64,000 bases of DNA, taken from contig JAIQFN010000010.1 in the NCBI GenBank assembly GCA_020073265.1, forward strand, positions 1-64,000. Direction: 5' to 3'. The translations under genes were made by a program, and so were the position numbers. Positions 1 to 8,932 of this stretch are shown one piece after another; position 1 is the stretch's first letter, and each line of letters begins with the position of its first letter. The notes under the pieces were generated by a model, which was not told where the DNA came from, made no database searches, and worked only from the letters and a program-made list of their open reading frames with translations. Origin of the DNA: Terriglobia bacterium. GTDB lineage: Bacteria > Acidobacteriota > Terriglobia > Bryobacterales > Bryobacteraceae.

Positions 1-81
1 CTCCTTGGCCGCCTCGCGCTCGCTCATCTTATCGACGACAACCGCTCGCCGAACCCGCGCATACAACTCCACTGTGTACAC
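1..81 (-). mobile_element. istA: IS21-family transposase IstA, N-terminal 27 codons (runs off window)
   Basis: Read on the minus strand from a GTG at 81, the first 27 codons encode VYTVELYARVRRAVVVDKMS and then EREAAKE. This is the N-terminal signature of IS21-family IstA transposases, the start of the helix-turn-helix region (family knowledge). The frame is closed upstream by an in-frame TAG near 109, so the gene starts here. A GGAGAG sits directly before the GTG, unusually close for a ribosome site; a TTG upstream near 96 is an alternative start. The rest of the transposase and its IstB partner lie left of the window, so whether the IS is intact cannot be judged. Confidence 0.75.
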
Positions 82-357
82 CTCTCCGGTGTTCCACAAA
101 ACACTTCTCTATGGGAATGTTCGATGGAACCAGTCTCCGGCGGCCTGGTTTTGCTCCGCCAGCAACGCCGCTCACGCGGCGTTTACTGGTCTATTTTGCA
201 TCCGGCGCGTATAGCATTCTCGATGGCCGCATTAAGGGAGGCTCAGACATTGTCCAATGGCTAGCTGGACGACTTGTTGCCCCACAGCCGGAACCGATAC
301 CGGAGACGCAGATCAACCTGACCGCCGAACTCGGCAATTAATGTGGAAGTTGTGCAC
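82..357. other. IS end/flank with no recognisable gene
   Basis: This stretch lies upstream of istA, so it should hold the terminal inverted repeat of the IS and then host DNA. I could not place the IS boundary or a target duplication. A plus-strand frame from 111 to 341 is open and ends LTAELGN, but it has no family resemblance and no clear ribosome site. It may be the tail of a gene interrupted by the IS. Confidence 0.35.
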
Positions 358-531
358 ATGAATAACAACTCAGAACTACTCCAGGATTTTATCGAATACT
401 GTAATGCCCATCCCTCTGAACGCTTCTGGCAAGCACTTCGCAATTGGTCTGGCGTGTCATTCGTTCAGATGATTAGGAAATCGGGGGATCTACCAGAGGA
501 TACCTTTTACTTTGAGGGCCGTTCGAGTTAA
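358..531 (+). CDS. small conserved-looking protein, 57 aa
   Basis: The protein is short and acidic/aromatic: MNNNSELLQDFIEYCNAHPS at the N-terminus, then a FWQALRNWSG core and a DTFYFEG end. The FWQ-LRNWSG and DTFY-EG pattern is one I recall from short hypothetical proteins in diverse bacteria. No function is known to me. The ATG at 358 is preferred over an in-frame GTG at 343 because it begins the conserved-looking part, although no strong ribosome site is visible for either. Base composition is less GC-rich than in the genes that follow. It sits between the IS21 remnant and the dinB-like gene. Confidence 0.5.
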   Translation: MNNNSELLQDFIEYCNAHPSERFWQALRNWSGVSFVQMIRKSGDLPEDTFYFEGRSS

Positions 532-642
532 CAGCCCATACTACTTGTGCTGACGGGATAATTACCAAAGCCCTTGATTTTCGCCATCTCTTCGCCTATG
601 ATAACCGGGTACCGATTGATTCTCCCTGGAGGAAAGAACCCT

Positions 643-1152
643 ATGGCAATCAAAGATGCCCTGCTGCCTGAATTCGATCAGGAGATGGCCAACACTCGCA
701 AGACACTCGAGCGGGTGCCCGAGGATAAGTTCGGCTGGAAGCCGCACCCGAAATCGTTCAGCATGATCGCGCTTTCGACGCATATCGCCACCATGACTGG
801 TTGGGCGGCGGACACCATGAACAAAGATTCGTTCGACATCTCGCCGCCGGGCGCTCCGCCCTACAAAGAAGAGCTGGCCGCTTCGCGCAAGCAGTTGCTG
901 GAGAAATTCGACAAGAGCGTGACTGCGGCGCGGGCGGCGCTGGCGGGCGCAAGCGACGAAGCCTACATGAAGAACTGGTCGCTGCTGGCCGCCGGCAAGA
1001 CGCTATTCACCATGCCCAGGATCGCGTGCATCCGCACTTTCGTCATGAACCACGTCATCCACCATCGGGCGCAGTTGGGCGTGTATCTGCGGCTGAACGA
1101 CATCCCGGTGCCGTCCATCTATGGTCCGTCGGCGGACGAAGGCAACATGTAA
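643..1152 (+). CDS. DinB-family protein
   Basis: The 169-residue protein has the length and helical layout of the DinB/YfiT four-helix-bundle superfamily. These proteins usually bind a divalent metal through three histidines and act as thiol-dependent transferases or damage-inducible proteins of unclear substrate. The candidate ligands are visible: a His in the STHIA stretch early in the protein and the HVIHHRAQ cluster in the last helix. The ATG at 643 has a good ribosome site (GGAGGAAAG about 8 bases upstream); the same frame is open earlier but has no such site. The stop is followed after one base by a REP pair. The substrate cannot be inferred. Confidence 0.85.
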   Translation: MAIKDALLPEFDQEMANTRKTLERVPEDKFGWKPHPKSFSMIALSTHIATMTGWAADTMNKDSFDISPPGAPPYKEELAASRKQLLEKFDKSVTAARAALAGASDEAYMKNWSLLAAGKTLFTMPRIACIRTFVMNHVIHHRAQLGVYLRLNDIPVPSIYGPSADEGNM

Positions 1153-1153
1153 A

Positions 1154-1241
1154 AACTCGGTGACAGACGGAACTGCCCCCGGGTTTCGAGCTTAAGTTGT
1201 TGATTTATCGTCAGCGACTGGGGACAGTTCCGTCTGTCACC
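1154..1241. repeat. BIME 1: inverted pair of REP hairpins
   Basis: The left arm (GGTGACAGACGGAACTG and on, 1159-1179) and the right arm (1220-1241) are near-perfect reverse complements. Each arm is itself an imperfect hairpin, with GACAG facing CTG-CC around an ACGGAA loop. The inner spacer contains AAGTTGTTGAT and CGTCAGCG, which recur in the copy at 12006-12110, so these two are one subfamily. The right flank carries two direct copies of GGTATTCCCCCG (1243-1266). The left end abuts the stop codon of the DinB-like gene. Confidence 0.85.
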
Positions 1242-1266
1242 AGGTATTCCCCCGGGTATTCCCCCG

Positions 1267-1307
1267 AGCCGGCTGAAGCCGGCTGCAGCCAAGATTGGCT
1301 GCCCCAC
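1267..1307 (-). repeat. double-hairpin repeat, copy 1
   Basis: There are two adjacent perfect hairpins: GCCGGCT-GA-AGCCGGC (1268-1283) and CAGCCAA-GA-TTGGCTG (1286-1301), followed by CCCCAC. The reverse complement aligns over 40 bases without gaps to 32328-32367, with only five differences; four of these are two compensatory pairs that keep the stems intact. It lies just downstream of the ABC permease stop codon, between convergent genes. Confidence 0.75.
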
Positions 1308-1321
1308 TTGGGTTTTCGTTT

Positions 1322-2128
1322 CTACAGCACGTCGGCGAAGCCGCGCTTCAGGTGGCGGAAGAACAGGCCGCCCAGGATGAACGCGGTGATGGCATAGGCG
1401 GTGATGATCGCAAAGTCGTGCAGGCTGGGTACGCGATAGGAAAGCAGCCGGTCGCGATAGGCCCGCACCAGGAACGCCAGCGGATTCAGGCGCACGATGA
1501 AGCGCACCTGCTCGGGAATCTGCGCCTCGTTGATGAAGATGGGCGTGAGCCAGAACCAGAAGGTCAGCAGCACCGACAGAACCTGCGCCGTGTCGCGAAG
1601 ATAAACCTGCAGGCTGGCCACGATCCAGCCCACGCCCACCGCCAGCATGCCGATCAGCAGCATGTAAACCGGCAGCGAGAACATCCACAAGCTGAAGTGC
1701 CCCACCGACAGCCCCACCACGGCGATCACGATGGTGAGCACCATCAGGTGCGCCATCAGCGATGACAGAAAGATGGAGATCGGCACGATCTCGGACGGAA
1801 ACACGGTTTTGGTGATCAGATTGGCGTGGTCGAGCATGGACGACGCCGAGCGCGTCACGGTGTCCTGAAACAGCAGCCAGGGAAGAAAACCGCAGAACAG
1901 GAACAGCGAGTAGTTCTGCGTCACTTCGTTGGGCGGAAGCGTCTGGTGCAGGCACCACTGAAAGACGAACACCCAGCTCACCAGCAGCACCAGCGGATGG
2001 ATCAAGCCCCATAGCCAACCCGCGGCCGAGCCGACGAAGCGCTGCTCGAAATCGCGGCGCACCAGTTGGGCGAGCAGAGTCCGGCTGCGGACCACGTTCA
2101 TTACGAAGTGACGGCCGGGAATCGCCAT
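1322..2128 (-). CDS. ABC-2 type (polysaccharide-export-like) permease
   Basis: The 268-residue integral membrane protein has about six hydrophobic segments and the N-terminal VRRDFEQRFVGSAAGWLWGL stretch, typical of Wzm/TagG/RfbA-type permeases that move O-antigen or teichoic-acid glycans across the inner membrane together with a Wzt-type ATPase. The C-terminal LNPLAFLVRAYRDRLL is also characteristic. No ATP-binding subunit is encoded next to it: one side is a divergent P-type ATPase 40 bases away, the other is repeats and a DinB gene. The partner must lie elsewhere. The cargo is inferred from family only. The start at 2128 gives the expected N-terminal helix. Confidence 0.85.
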   Translation of the reverse strand: MAIPGRHFVMNVVRSRTLLAQLVRRDFEQRFVGSAAGWLWGLIHPLVLLVSWVFVFQWCLHQTLPPNEVTQNYSLFLFCGFLPWLLFQDTVTRSASSMLDHANLITKTVFPSEIVPISIFLSSLMAHLMVLTIVIAVVGLSVGHFSLWMFSLPVYMLLIGMLAVGVGWIVASLQVYLRDTAQVLSVLLTFWFWLTPIFINEAQIPEQVRFIVRLNPLAFLVRAYRDRLLSYRVPSLHDFAIITAYAITAFILGGLFFRHLKRGFADVL

Positions 2129-2168
2129 TCGTCCTCAGGTTACTATAAGCCTGGGCCACGACGGCAGC

Positions 2169-4667
2169 ATGACGACGGCGGCGATCCAGCACGGGCTCAC
2201 TTCCGAAGAAGCCGCCGAGCGTCTGGAGCGCTACGGCCCGAACGATCCGGCGCCATCCCGGCGGCGATCCAGCGTGGTGCAGTTGCTGGTCCTGTTCCTG
2301 AATCCGCTGGTGATGATCCTGCTGATCGCCGCGGCGGCCTCGGCGTTTCTGGGCCAGGTGGTGGATGCGTCCATCATTGCCGCCATCGTAGTGCTGAGCG
2401 TGGCCATCAATTTCGTCCAGACCTTCCGCTCAGAGCGCGCCGTGGAGCGTCTGCGCGGGCAGGTAACGCTCACGGCCACGGTTTCTCGAGACGGCGAATG
2501 GCGGGAGATCCCGCGGCGACAAGTGGTGCCGGGCGACGTGATCCGGCTCGGGGCGGGCGATCTGGTGCCGGCCGACGCGCGCCTGATCGAATCGCGCGAT
2601 CTGTACGCGCAGCAAGCCGCTCTGACCGGGGAATCCATTCCTTCCGAGAAGGAGGCCGTTGCGAATGCCGTCACGACGAGCTCCGGCGGCAAAGGAGGCG
2701 ACGCGAGCGTCCGCAACCTGGTGTTTCTCGGCACCTCGGTGGTCAGCGGAACGGCCACGGCCGAAGTAACGGCCACCGGACCGAACACGGCCTTCGGCGG
2801 CATCGCCGAGCGCCTGTCCATGCGTCCGCCGGAAACGGAATTCGAACACGGGCTGCGCCAATTCGGCGCTCTGATCCTGCGGGCGGTTTTCTTCCTGGTG
2901 CTGTTCATTCTGGTGGTCAGCATCGGAATGCATCACGACGCCCTGCAGTCGCTGTTGTTCGCGGTGGCGCTGGCGGTGGGGCTGACGCCCGAGTTCCTGC
3001 CCATGATCACTTCGGTGACGCTGGCCAAGGGCGCGGTGGCGATGGCGCGGCAAAAGGTGATCGTCAAACGGCTGCCGGCCATCCAGAATTTCGGCAGCAT
3101 CGACGTGCTGTGCAGCGATAAGACCGGCACGCTGACCACTGGAAACATGCTGGTGGAGAGAGCGGTCGACGCGTTCGGCGCGCCCTATGACCGGCCGACC
3201 GAGCTGGCCTGGATCAACAGCCATTTCGAGACCGGAATTCGCAGCCCGCTGGACGCCGCCATTCTGAAGCAAAGCCCGGTAAGCGTGGAGGGCTATGAGA
3301 AGCGCGACGAAGTTCCATTCGATTTCGAGCGGCGGCGGCTCTCGATCGTGGTGGACACGCCTGCGCCGGGCGAGGATCGCATTCTGATCACCAAGGGCGC
3401 GCCTGAGGGAATCATCGCGCTGTCCGTGAATTCGGAGGTGGACGGAGAAGTCCGGCCGTTTGATGCCGACGCCAGCCAGCGCTGCCAAGCCACATACCAG
3501 GAACTGAGCGCCCAGGGCTACCGTGTGCTCGCGGTGGCTTATCGAGCCATCGAGCCGCGCGCGGCGTACTCGTCGGCCGACGAACGCGAGCTGACCCTGG
3601 TTGGATTCCTGGCGTTCGCGGATCCGCCGGTCGAGGACGCGCACGAGGTTCTGGCGGCTATGAAGCGCGACGGCGTCGAAGTCAAGATCATTACCGGCGA
3701 CAACGAGCTGGTGGCGCGGCATGTCTGCGAGCGTGTGGGACTCGAGGCCGAGCAGGTGATTCTGGGCGAGGATCTGGACAGCATGAGCGACGTGGCGCTG
3801 CAGCATGTGGCCGAGAATACCAGCGTGTTCGCGCGCGTCTCGCCGGCGCAGAAGAACCGCATTCTGATCGCCCTCAAGCAACGCGGGCACGTGGTGGGGT
3901 TCATGGGCGACGGGATCAACGATGCGCCTTCGCTGCGCGCGGCCGACGTCGGCATTTCGGTTTCGACGGCGGTGGACGTGGCGCGCGACGCCGCCGACAT
4001 CATCCTGCTGGAACGGGGCCTGCGGGTGCTGCACAACGGAATCATCGAGGGCCGCAGAGCTTTCGGCAACGTCACGAAATACCTGCTCATGGGAACCAGC
4101 TCAAACTTCGGAAACATGTTCAGCATGGCGGGAGCGTCGCTGTTTCTGCCGTTCCTGCCGATGCTGCCGGCGCAGATCCTGCTGAACAATTTTCTCTACG
4201 ACCTGGCGCAGATCACCATTCCCTCCGACAACGTGGATGAAGAATACGTCCGCGTGCCGCAGCGCTGGAACATTCATCTGATCCGCAACTTCATGCTGAT
4301 CATCGGTCCCATCAGCTCGCTGTACGATTTTTTGACGTTCTTCGTGCTGCTGCGCATCTTCCGGGCCGGCGAGCCGGAGTTTCACACCGGCTGGTTCGTG
4401 GAGTCGCTGGCGACGCAGACGCTGGTGTTGTTCGTGATCCGCACCATGCGCAGCCCCTGGCGCAGCCGGCCGAGCGCTGCGCTGGCGGCCACCACGCTGG
4501 CGATGGTAGCGGTGGGATTGCTGCTTCCCTATACGCCGCTCGCCGCCCCGCTGGGTTTCACGCGGCTGCCGGGCGGCTATTTCGCATTTCTCGCCGCCGC
4601 CACGGCGACTTATTTGCTGATGGTGGAAGTAGTGAAGCGCCGGCTGTTCCGGCCGCGGAGCGCCTGA
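2169..4667 (+). CDS. mgtA: Mg2+-translocating P-type ATPase (MgtA/MgtB-like)
   Basis: The 832-residue P3B-type ATPase would import Mg2+ across the inner membrane at the cost of ATP. Visible parts, in order: an N-terminal cation-ATPase domain ([11 protein letters not shown]), paired membrane helices, the TGES dephosphorylation loop (residues 153-156), the phosphorylation motif DKTGTLT with Asp317, TGDN in the P domain, and GDGINDAPS (580-588). The segment SSNFGN-FS, then FLPFLPMLP and IPSDNVDEE, is diagnostic of MgtA/B rather than Ca2+ pumps (family knowledge). It is slightly shorter than enterobacterial MgtA (about 900), mainly at the N-terminus. The next gene starts one base after its stop, so the two are probably co-transcribed. 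No Mg2+-sensing leader is evident in the 40-base divergent gap. Confidence 0.93.
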   Translation: MTTAAIQHGLTSEEAAERLERYGPNDPAPSRRRSSVVQLLVLFLNPLVMILLIAAAASAFLGQVVDASIIAAIVVLSVAINFVQTFRSERAVERLRGQVTLTATVSRDGEWREIPRRQVVPGDVIRLGAGDLVPADARLIESRDLYAQQAALTGESIPSEKEAVANAVTTSSGGKGGDASVRNLVFLGTSVVSGTATAEVTATGPNTAFGGIAERLSMRPPETEFEHGLRQFGALILRAVFFLVLFILVVSIGMHHDALQSLLFAVALAVGLTPEFLPMITSVTLAKGAVAMARQKVIVKRLPAIQNFGSIDVLCSDKTGTLTTGNMLVERAVDAFGAPYDRPTELAWINSHFETGIRSPLDAAILKQSPVSVEGYEKRDEVPFDFERRRLSIVVDTPAPGEDRILITKGAPEGIIALSVNSEVDGEVRPFDADASQRCQATYQELSAQGYRVLAVAYRAIEPRAAYSSADERELTLVGFLAFADPPVEDAHEVLAAMKRDGVEVKIITGDNELVARHVCERVGLEAEQVILGEDLDSMSDVALQHVAENTSVFARVSPAQKNRILIALKQRGHVVGFMGDGINDAPSLRAADVGISVSTAVDVARDAADIILLERGLRVLHNGIIEGRRAFGNVTKYLLMGTSSNFGNMFSMAGASLFLPFLPMLPAQILLNNFLYDLAQITIPSDNVDEEYVRVPQRWNIHLIRNFMLIIGPISSLYDFLTFFVLLRIFRAGEPEFHTGWFVESLATQTLVLFVIRTMRSPWRSRPSAALAATTLAMVAVGLLLPYTPLAAPLGFTRLPGGYFAFLAAATATYLLMVEVVKRRLFRPRSA

Positions 4668-4668
4668 G

Positions 4669-5682
4669 ATGAAAGCCTGCGTTCTTCGATCCCCCGCCCG
4701 CATCGAAACCAACCCGCTCGAATATATGGACGTGCCCAAGCCACAGCCGGGCGCAGGCCAGGTGCTGGTGCGCGTGAATGCTTGCGGCATCTGCCGGACC
4801 GACCTGCACGTCATCGAAGGGGAGTTGAAGCCGCGCAAGTCGCCCTTGATTCCCGGACACCAGGTAGTGGGAGTGATCGAAGCGGCCGGCGCCGGTGCGC
4901 ACCGGTATTCGATGGGAACACGCGTCGGCATCGCCTGGCTGCACTCGACCGACGGCACGTGCCAGTATTGCCGGGCCGGCCAGGAGAATCTGTGCGACGA
5001 TCCCAGCTTTACCGGCTACACGGTGGACGGTGGTTACGCCGAGTACGCGCTGGCGGATGAGAGCTTCGTCTATCCGATTCCCGAAGGCTTCGGGGATCTT
5101 CAGGCAGCGCCGCTGCTGTGCGCTGGCATCATCGGATTCCGGTCGCTGCGGCTTTCTGGAATCCAGCGCGGCGGCCGGCTGGGACTGTACGGTTTCGGAG
5201 CCGCCGCACACGTCGCCATCCAGGTGGCGCGGCACTGGGGCGCGGAAGTGTACGCCTGCACGCGCGACCTGCGGCATCAGAAGCTGGCGCTGGAATTGGG
5301 CGCGGTCTGGGTAGGCGGCACCGTCGACGATCCGCCCGCGAAACTCGACAGCGCGATCATCTTCGCTCCGGCCGGAGAGATCGTTCCCGCGGCTTTGAAA
5401 GCTCTCAAGAAAGGCGGGACGCTGGCGCTCGGGGGAATCCACATGAGCGCCATTCCACCGCTCGATTACCAACTCCTCTATCAGGAGCGCGTGATCCGCA
5501 GCGTGGCCAACAACACGCGCCAGGACGGGCATGATTTCCTGCGCATCGCGGCGGAGATTCCTATCCGCACCTCGATCGAAGTCTTTGGTCTGAGCGAAGC
5601 CAATCGCGCGCTGAACGCATTAAAGAATGATGCCATCCGGGGCGCGGCGGTCCTACGGACCAATTGTCAGGAACCCGCCTGA
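4669..5682 (+). CDS. zinc-dependent alcohol dehydrogenase, AdhA/TIGR02822-like
   Basis: The 337-residue medium-chain dehydrogenase has a catalytic-zinc region with Cys42 (in CGICRTD) and His64 (PGHQ), then the structural-zinc loop, then a Rossmann fold ([11 protein letters not shown]). The loop reads [17 protein letters not shown]: three cysteines are present, but the position normally holding the first one (TCG in relatives) is Asp. The TGYT-DGGYAEY motif is typical of the AdhA subgroup that oxidises or reduces primary alcohols and aldehydes with NAD(P). It starts one base after the Mg2+ ATPase gene. Its last 30 bases overlap, tail to tail, the 3' end of the HAF-repeat gene. Physiological substrate unknown. 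Confidence 0.88.
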   Translation: MKACVLRSPARIETNPLEYMDVPKPQPGAGQVLVRVNACGICRTDLHVIEGELKPRKSPLIPGHQVVGVIEAAGAGAHRYSMGTRVGIAWLHSTDGTCQYCRAGQENLCDDPSFTGYTVDGGYAEYALADESFVYPIPEGFGDLQAAPLLCAGIIGFRSLRLSGIQRGGRLGLYGFGAAAHVAIQVARHWGAEVYACTRDLRHQKLALELGAVWVGGTVDDPPAKLDSAIIFAPAGEIVPAALKALKKGGTLALGGIHMSAIPPLDYQLLYQERVIRSVANNTRQDGHDFLRIAAEIPIRTSIEVFGLSEANRALNALKNDAIRGAAVLRTNCQEPA

Positions 5683-7539
5683 AGGCGATTTGACGCCGTT
5701 CACGGTCAGCACGATCGGTTGGTTACCGGGAGAAAGGCCCACCGGAACAGTGAAGTTCACCTGATAGAGTCCCGCATAAGTGGGAGTCAGACCTGCATAC
5801 AGAATGGGCGTTTCGATTCCACCGATGCTCAGCGAGTAGCGCCCGGTGAGAGTGGCTGCGGAAGGCGCCATCTTGCCGATGTTGCAGGCCGGATCGGTAG
5901 ATCCCCAACCAACGCCGAACACCGTCAACACGTCATTGGGTTGCGCTGGAGTGAAGACCGCGCCTGGAATGAGATTCGCCGGTCCCACATAGGCTCCGCT
6001 CTGCGCCTGGATCGCAACCACCGGATTGTAGCCGTTCGCGTTTTGCACGAAATAGAGAAACTCGGGAGCCTCGCCGGCCATGGTTGCGTTGAACGAGTCG
6101 GTGGCCAGTTCATTCGCCATGCCGCAATTGGTGATGACCGACAACGGCATTTTGCCGGAAGGAGGCATGCTTCCCGCGAGCGCATTGACCTGAGTCGCGG
6201 AGACATAGGTCACTGGCCAGCGGGCGGCGCCGGCCTGGACGCAAGTGTTCGCTAGATTCGTGGGCAGCGCGTCATTGACCAGGTCGGCTTGGACCACCGT
6301 CCGGTGCATGCTAGCCGGAGCAAAGCCGGTTCCGAAAATGGTGAAGAGCCCGTTGGGCGAGAGGTTGGTGATGCCCGGCACGCTGAGTCCAGCGCTAGCG
6401 ACTGAGTTGATCTGCGGCGCAGCCACCGGCGTCAGGAGAAACGCGCGCTGTTGCCCCTGATACGTGCCGGTGCCCACGATTTGCCCGGCGTTATTGATCG
6501 CCATGGCAAAGGAAAGCTGCCATCCTGTTCCGTTGACCAGGAGCTTGGTCAAGTCACGAATGGCGCCATTGGCGTACAAGAAGGCGTGAGACTGAGGGTC
6601 GGCGGGCGAAATATAGGCTCGCAATTGAAGTTCAGATCCCGGCACCAACGCGGTGCTGTATCCAACGATCAAACCGGAGTTGTTAATTCCAATGGCGAAG
6701 CTGCTCCGGTCGCCGGCCAGCAGTCCCAGGTCCGTTACAGCGTTATTGTTGAAGAGCGCCGCGTGCGCGACAGCGGCAGGATCTTCATCCACCAGGTAGT
6801 TGATGCTGAACACCGCGCCGGCCGCCGTTCCCGAGTCGTTGACCGAGGCCGCTTCCGCGTATTGGAAGCCGGCCAGTAAAGGAAGTGCCTGCTGTATTCC
6901 CGCTCGCCAGAGGGTTGGCGTCACTGTTGCGCCATCGCGACTTGCACTTGCGCCAGCGACCCAAGCCCCATTTGGACTGATCGCCAGCGCCACGCCTTGT
7001 TGCACCCCAATCGGCAGCAAGGTCGTCGGTTGACCTCCTAGTGTTGGGATCAGGATCGCCTGGCCATAAAAGTAGTTGACAAACCTCTCAGCCAGACTAT
7101 TGAACTCAGTGCCGGCAATCTGACCTGAGTTGTTCAGGCCGAACGGGACAAAGGAGGTGAATATGTTGGGCATCGGCTGAACGGAACCATTCTGGTATAG
7201 AAATGGCCCAGCGAAGACAACATTTTCAATCGAGTTGCCCTGAAGGTAATCTCCGACCACCACACCGGCATCGTTGACGGCTAAGGGAACGACGGCGTCG
7301 GGCATGGCCGGAGCGCCGAGATCTTTCATGACCCCGTTCGAATATAGGAACCCGGTGAACGCGCCGGCACTGGCACCGCACCAGCCAGCGACTAGACCAG
7401 ACTGGCTGACCGCCAGAGCTGAACAGTTCGGCTTTCCGGGCAGCGATCCCAAGTCTTTGATAGTGTACTTCGGCAGAGTCTGCGCGAAAACGCAGACTGG
7501 AGCAACTGAGACTATGACCATGAATAAGAACTTACGCAT
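5653..7539 (-). CDS. secreted HAF-repeat protein with Solibacter-type C-terminal module
   Basis: The 628-residue protein starts with a clear signal peptide ([20 protein letters not shown]). Residues of about 28-370 carry several HAF-type repeats: recurring units such as [11 protein letters not shown] and [11 protein letters not shown], each followed by an F/AFLY-NG-I-DL segment. These repeats are named from extracellular proteins of unknown role. The last ~220 residues ([13 protein letters not shown], then [12 protein letters not shown]) match the TIGR03437 module that is strongly enriched in Solibacter-like acidobacteria. A strong ribosome site, AGGAGGACGT, precedes the ATG at 7539. The protein is probably exported or surface-attached; no catalytic motif is visible. 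Confidence 0.85.
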   Translation of the reverse strand: MRKFLFMVIVSVAPVCVFAQTLPKYTIKDLGSLPGKPNCSALAVSQSGLVAGWCGASAGAFTGFLYSNGVMKDLGAPAMPDAVVPLAVNDAGVVVGDYLQGNSIENVVFAGPFLYQNGSVQPMPNIFTSFVPFGLNNSGQIAGTEFNSLAERFVNYFYGQAILIPTLGGQPTTLLPIGVQQGVALAISPNGAWVAGASASRDGATVTPTLWRAGIQQALPLLAGFQYAEAASVNDSGTAAGAVFSINYLVDEDPAAVAHAALFNNNAVTDLGLLAGDRSSFAIGINNSGLIVGYSTALVPGSELQLRAYISPADPQSHAFLYANGAIRDLTKLLVNGTGWQLSFAMAINNAGQIVGTGTYQGQQRAFLLTPVAAPQINSVASAGLSVPGITNLSPNGLFTIFGTGFAPASMHRTVVQADLVNDALPTNLANTCVQAGAARWPVTYVSATQVNALAGSMPPSGKMPLSVITNCGMANELATDSFNATMAGEAPEFLYFVQNANGYNPVVAIQAQSGAYVGPANLIPGAVFTPAQPNDVLTVFGVGWGSTDPACNIGKMAPSAATLTGRYSLSIGGIETPILYAGLTPTYAGLYQVNFTVPVGLSPGNQPIVLTVNGVKSPSGGFLTIGP

Positions 7540-7819
7540 ACGTCCTCCTAACTAGGCAGGAGATCGATTTCCTCTGGCAGCGGTAAGCGCGCTAAGCTTC
7601 CGCGCGAGGCGGGGAAATTATGGCAGGTGATCAGGCGGCAGAGCCGGGAGTAATTGATCGGACCAGCGTTCGAGGGCGGGCAATAGTAGCGCCGTCTTTC
7701 AAGCTTGGTGCCGCGAGCCTGACAAACGCACTTACAACGCAGGGCAGCAAAGAACTACGCCCAACTCATTATATTGCGCAACGGACCAGGATCGATGAGT
7801 TTTTTCAGGCCTTGCGATA
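7540..7819. other. intergenic, no gene recognised
   Basis: This is the upstream part of the 420-base gap between the divergent HAF-repeat and universal-stress genes. Short open frames exist on both strands, but none has a ribosome site or family resemblance. A CATAAT with an upstream TG (reverse strand, near 7618-7625) could be the -10 element of the HAF gene. The right part of the gap holds the palindrome and sigma-54-like promoter listed separately. Confidence 0.4.
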
Positions 7820-7835
7820 TGGGTGAAATCACCCA
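7820..7835. promoter_or_regulatory. perfect palindrome, candidate activator site for the sigma-54-like promoter
   Basis: TGGGTGAAATCACCCA is a 7+7 palindrome around AA. It lies about 85 bases upstream of the -24 element at 7920, inside the window where enhancer-binding proteins of sigma-54 promoters usually bind. It has no U-tract, so it is unlikely to be a terminator. The regulator is unknown. Confidence 0.45.
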
Positions 7836-7919
7836 GGCGATAGCCGGAAGTGCTGCGTAATAGCAGCCTACCTGCCAGCGTGATCCCTCGACTTTCGGCC
7901 CATTCGCAACCGTTAGCGC

Positions 7920-7935
7920 TGGCACGCCGCGTGCA
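7920..7935 (+). promoter_or_regulatory. sigma-54-type promoter of the universal stress gene
   Basis: TGGCACG-CCGC-GTGCA matches the -24/-12 consensus TGGCACG-N4-TTGCA in all but one core base, with exact spacing. The predicted start point (about 7945) leaves a 16-base leader holding the AAAGGCGG ribosome site before the ATG at 7962. Confidence 0.6.
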
Positions 7936-7961
7936 TTCCGATCCATGAAAGGCGGTGTGCG

Positions 7962-8825
7962 ATGGAAACCTTCGAGAAGATTCTATTCCCGGTCGACATG
8001 TCGGACAACTGCACCGCGACAGCTCCTTTCGTGGAAACGTTGGCGAAGAAATTCAGTGCTGAGCTGACGTTGCTGCATGTTCTGGAGCTGCCTCCCGGTT
8101 ACTTCACGGACTTGTACGGTTACACGGCCCTGGTGGATACGACCGCTATTCGGGAAGCACGCCAGAGCGAGTTCGAGGGCTACCTGAAGGATCGTTTTGC
8201 CGGGCTCCGCGTCCAGCGCGTTCTGGAGGAAGGCGACGCCGCGCGGCTGATCACGCAGTATGCCGAGGAGCACGGGACGGACCTGATCATGATGCCCACG
8301 CACGGCTACGGCGTCTTTCGAAGCCTGCTGCTCGGATCGGTGACCGCGAAGGTATTGCACGATGCGTTGTGTCCGGTCTGGACGGCGGTGCACATGGAAG
8401 AGGCGCCGCCCGCGTCCGGCTTCTTCGAAAGAATCATGTGCGCCGTGGACCTGACCGACAGCAGCATCGCCACCGTGCGGTTCGCGTCCAGGCTGGCGCG
8501 CGATTTCAACGCCAAGCTCTGGCTTGTACACGCCGTTCCGGGCGCTGAAGCCGGCCCCGAGAGATTCTTCGAAGCGGACCTGCAGAAGTTCCTGGAAGAA
8601 GAGGCCCGCGAGACCATTTCGAAGATGCAGAAGACGGCCGGCACCGCAGCGCAAATTTGCCTGGGCGCCGGAGACGTAGCGCACGTGGTGCACGAGGCGG
8701 CTACGCATCACAACGCCGACTTGGTGGTGGTCGGACGCGGCCATGCCACGCGCACTTTGGGACGGCTGCGCACCAACGTGTACTCGATCATCCGGCAATC
8801 GCCCTGCCCGGTGATCAGTATCTAA
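7962..8825 (+). CDS. tandem-domain universal stress protein (UspA family)
   Basis: The 287-residue cytoplasmic protein has two Usp domains, about 1-145 and 150-287. Each begins with a beta strand ending in Asp (KILFPVDMSD; IMCAVDLTD) and ends in a CPV strand (ALCPVW; SPCPVISI). The nucleotide-binding G-x2-G-x9-G(S/T) motif is only partly kept: MMPTHGYGVFRSLLLGS in domain 1, VVGRGHATRT in domain 2, so ATP binding is possible but not certain. A ribosome site, AAAGGCGG, precedes the ATG. It is transcribed alone; the sigma-54-like promoter upstream suggests control by an enhancer-binding regulator rather than housekeeping expression. A REP pair follows its stop codon. Confidence 0.9.
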   Translation: METFEKILFPVDMSDNCTATAPFVETLAKKFSAELTLLHVLELPPGYFTDLYGYTALVDTTAIREARQSEFEGYLKDRFAGLRVQRVLEEGDAARLITQYAEEHGTDLIMMPTHGYGVFRSLLLGSVTAKVLHDALCPVWTAVHMEEAPPASGFFERIMCAVDLTDSSIATVRFASRLARDFNAKLWLVHAVPGAEAGPERFFEADLQKFLEEEARETISKMQKTAGTAAQICLGAGDVAHVVHEAATHHNADLVVVGRGHATRTLGRLRTNVYSIIRQSPCPVISI

Positions 8826-8842
8826 GAGCTTCACTAGAACTC

Positions 8843-8930
8843 AGGGACAGACGGATCTTTCCACGCGCGAAGACCGATCATCGGTGCGAAGAGAAGTGTA
8901 TTGGCGCTTGGGACAGATTCGTCTGTCCCT
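8843..8930. repeat. BIME 2: inverted pair of REP hairpins
   Basis: The left arm AGGGACAGACGGATCT (from 8843) faces the right arm GGGACAGATTCGTCTGTCCC (8910-8929). The right arm is a near-perfect hairpin. The inner sequence CCACGCGCGAAGACC and the GCGCTTGGGACAG junction recur in reverse orientation in the copy at 38886-38980. It lies between the convergent usp (stop 8825) and transglycosylase (stop 8933) genes, 17 and 2 bases from their ends. Confidence 0.85.
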
Positions 8931-8932
8931 CT

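Noticed and set aside
111-341. A 76-codon plus-strand frame next to the IS21 fragment.
   Set aside because: It probably includes IS terminal DNA, has no clear ribosome site and I recognise no relatives. It is mentioned only as a possible tail of an interrupted gene.
1154-1307. A CRISPR-like or tRNA-like reading of the clustered hairpins after the DinB gene.
   Set aside because: The repeats are inverted pairs with unequal spacers and occur singly; no array, no cas genes, no cloverleaf.
7755-7946. A 63-codon minus-strand frame in the gap before the universal stress gene.
   Set aside because: No ribosome site or family resemblance, and it covers the palindrome and the sigma-54-like promoter.
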